Source: an uncultured Clostridia bacterium (GTDB lineage Bacteria > Bacillota > Clostridia > Peptostreptococcales > Anaerovoracaceae). From it: a DNA stretch of 10,664 nucleotides. The position numbers were made by a program, and so were the translations under genes. The DNA lies in assembly GCA_938045615.1 (NCBI GenBank), contig CALIBC010000053.1:1-10664 (forward strand), given 5' to 3'. The notes beneath the pieces were generated by a model. The model did not search any database and was not told the DNA's origin. It was given only the letters and a program-made list of their open reading frames with translations. Each line of letters begins with the position of its first letter. The first letter of the stretch is position 1. Below are positions 9,305 to 10,664 of this stretch, in pieces.

Positions 9305-10664
9305 TTATTTTTCTTGCTTAGAGATTTCGATACCTAAAATATCTAATTGTTTCTTATCAACAACATTAGGTGCCTCACTCATAAGGTCAAAGGAACTATT
9401 TGTTGTTGGAAATGCCACAACATCACGGATGTTATCTGTACCAGCTAATACCATAATCAAACGTTCTAGACCAATACCAACACCACCATGTGGAGGTGTT
9501 CCATAACGGAAGGAATCTAAGAAGAAACCAAAACGTGCCTTCGCATCTTCTAGTGAAAGTCCAATCGCTTCAAATACCTTAGCCTGTAACTCTTGGCTAT
9601 GAATTCTAATCGAACCAGATAAGAGTTCATATCCATTTAATACTAAGTCATAGGCACGTGAAGATACATGGCCTGGATCAGTGAATAATTTATCTACATC
9701 TTCTTCCTTTGGTGCTGTAAATGGATGGTGTGCTGCTACCCAGCGCTCATCTTCTTCACTGTACTCAAACATTGGAAAGTCAGTAACCCAAAGGAACTTA
9801 TAAGTTGTTTCAGTAGGAATTAAGTTTAGCTCATGGCCTAAACGTACACGTAATGCACCTAAGGATGCCTGTACGATTCTTGCATTATCTGCAATCACTA
9901 ATACCAAGTCGTTATTTGTAAGACCTAATTGTTCAACTAACTTCGCCTTTTCTTCCTCACTTAATACCTTAGCGATAGAACCAGTTAATACATCGTTTTC
10001 CATCTTGAGGTATGCAAGTGCCTTTGCCTTAAAGCCATGTTTTACAAAGTCTTGTAATTGATCTAGACCCTTACGACTATACTTATCAGCCGCATTCTCA
10101 AACTTCACGCAGTTTACAATTCCACCGTTTTCAATTGTATTCTTGAATACTTGGAATTCTGTATTTTCAAATACAGACGTAATATCTTGAATTTCATTGC
10201 CAAAACGCATATCTGGCTTATCACTACCAAAGCGTCTCATACATTCTGCCCATGGTATACGTACAAAATGGTCTTCTAGTGTATAGTTCTTTGTTTCCTT
10301 GAAGATATTTTGCATAAGGTCTTCAACGACAGCGAAGATTGTATCTTCATCACCAAAGCTCATTTCAATATCGATCTGTGTAAATTCAGGTTGGCGGTCA
10401 GCACGTAAGTCTTCATCACGGAAACATCTTGCAATCTGGAAGTATTTCTCCATTCCACCAATCATCAATAACTGCTTATAAATCTGTGGTGATTGTGGAA
10501 GCGCCCAGAACTTACCATTATAGATACGAGATGGCACGAGATAGTCACGCGCACCTTCTGGTGTACTTCTCGCTAGGATTGGTGTTTCAACTTCTACAAA
10601 GCCTTGTTTATCCAATACATTTCTAGCAACCATGCATACCTTATGACGCAAGATTAAATTCTGC
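9305..10664 (-). CDS. aspS: Aspartyl-tRNA synthetase, C-terminal part (cut by right edge)
   Basis: The last 452 codons of bacterial-type AspRS, which activates aspartate and charges tRNA-Asp in the cytoplasm. The reading frame is open to the window edge (QNLILRHKV is the expected internal sequence). The true start and N-terminal anticodon-binding domain, roughly 140 residues, lie outside. Class II motifs are clear: motif 1 region GFVEVETPILARSTPEGARD, motif 2 FRDEDLRADRQPEFTQID, and motif 3 GGVGIGLERLIMVLAG near the C-terminus. Between motifs 2 and 3 sits the GAD insertion domain (about RFGSDKPDMRFG through LRVRLGHEL), which marks the bacterial form rather than the archaeal/eukaryotic one. 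I cannot say whether it also charges tRNA-Asn. No clear terminator follows the stop, so some aspS transcripts may run into the 6S RNA. Confidence 0.97.
   Translation of the reverse strand, partial: QNLILRHKVCMVARNVLDKQGFVEVETPILARSTPEGARDYLVPSRIYNGKFWALPQSPQIYKQLLMIGGMEKYFQIARCFRDEDLRADRQPEFTQIDIEMSFGDEDTIFAVVEDLMQNIFKETKNYTLEDHFVRIPWAECMRRFGSDKPDMRFGNEIQDITSVFENTEFQVFKNTIENGGIVNCVKFENAADKYSRKGLDQLQDFVKHGFKAKALAYLKMENDVLTGSIAKVLSEEEKAKLVEQLGLTNNDLVLVIADNARIVQASLGALRVRLGHELNLIPTETTYKFLWVTDFPMFEYSEEDERWVAAHHPFTAPKEEDVDKLFTDPGHVSSRAYDLVLNGYELLSGSIRIHSQELQAKVFEAIGLSLEDAKARFGFFLDSFRYGTPPHGGVGIGLERLIMVLAGTDNIRDVVAFPTTNSSFDLMSEAPNVVDKKQLDILGIEISKQEK

Noticed and set aside
9274..9309. An 8-bp inverted repeat (TTCTTATT/AATAAGAA, 20-nt loop) over the aspS stop codon
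   Set aside because: All A/T except one pair, a long loop and no T run after it; too weak to call the aspS terminator.

Overview
The window looks like chromosome of a low-GC Gram-positive bacterium, most likely from Erysipelotrichia. The evidence is Firmicutes-type rRNAs, AT-rich protein genes, strong AGGAGG ribosome-binding sites, and a short 5S rRNA of the kind seen in Mollicutes and relatives. I cannot place it to genus without a database. Every gene I can support lies on the minus strand, so the window reads right to left.

In transcription order: the 3' three quarters of aspS (cut by the right edge); a roughly 185-nt structured RNA with its own extended -10 promoter and terminator, best read as 6S RNA; a small lipoprotein gene with a thioredoxin-like domain; a complete rRNA operon (promoter, leader, 16S, spacer without tRNA, 23S, spacer, 5S, terminator); a membrane-anchored VanY/M15-like protein gene; and a two-gene heterodimeric ABC exporter operon whose second gene runs off the left edge.

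The rRNA operon shows its processing logic. A roughly 23-nt stretch of the 16S leader is complementary to the start of the 16S-23S spacer. A 25-nt stretch later in that spacer is complementary to the 23S-5S spacer. These would bring the ends of each pre-rRNA together as long helices for RNase III-type cleavage. The 16S carries a compensated change in helix 27, and the 5S has a much reduced helix IV.

Three protein genes carry domains with altered catalytic residues. The VanY-like protein keeps its first His and Asp zinc ligands but has Asn and Ser where the catalytic Glu and third ligand His belong. The thioredoxin-like lipoprotein has Ser-Arg-Tyr-Ser at the CxxC position. The complete ABC subunit has Asp for the Walker B Glu and Gln for the switch His. 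The last is a known pattern in heterodimeric exporters; the first two are less expected. I do not see a defence system, CRISPR array or mobile element. The points most worth following are the two probable pseudoenzymes, the apparently leaderless VanY-like gene, and the 6S RNA-lipoprotein arrangement.
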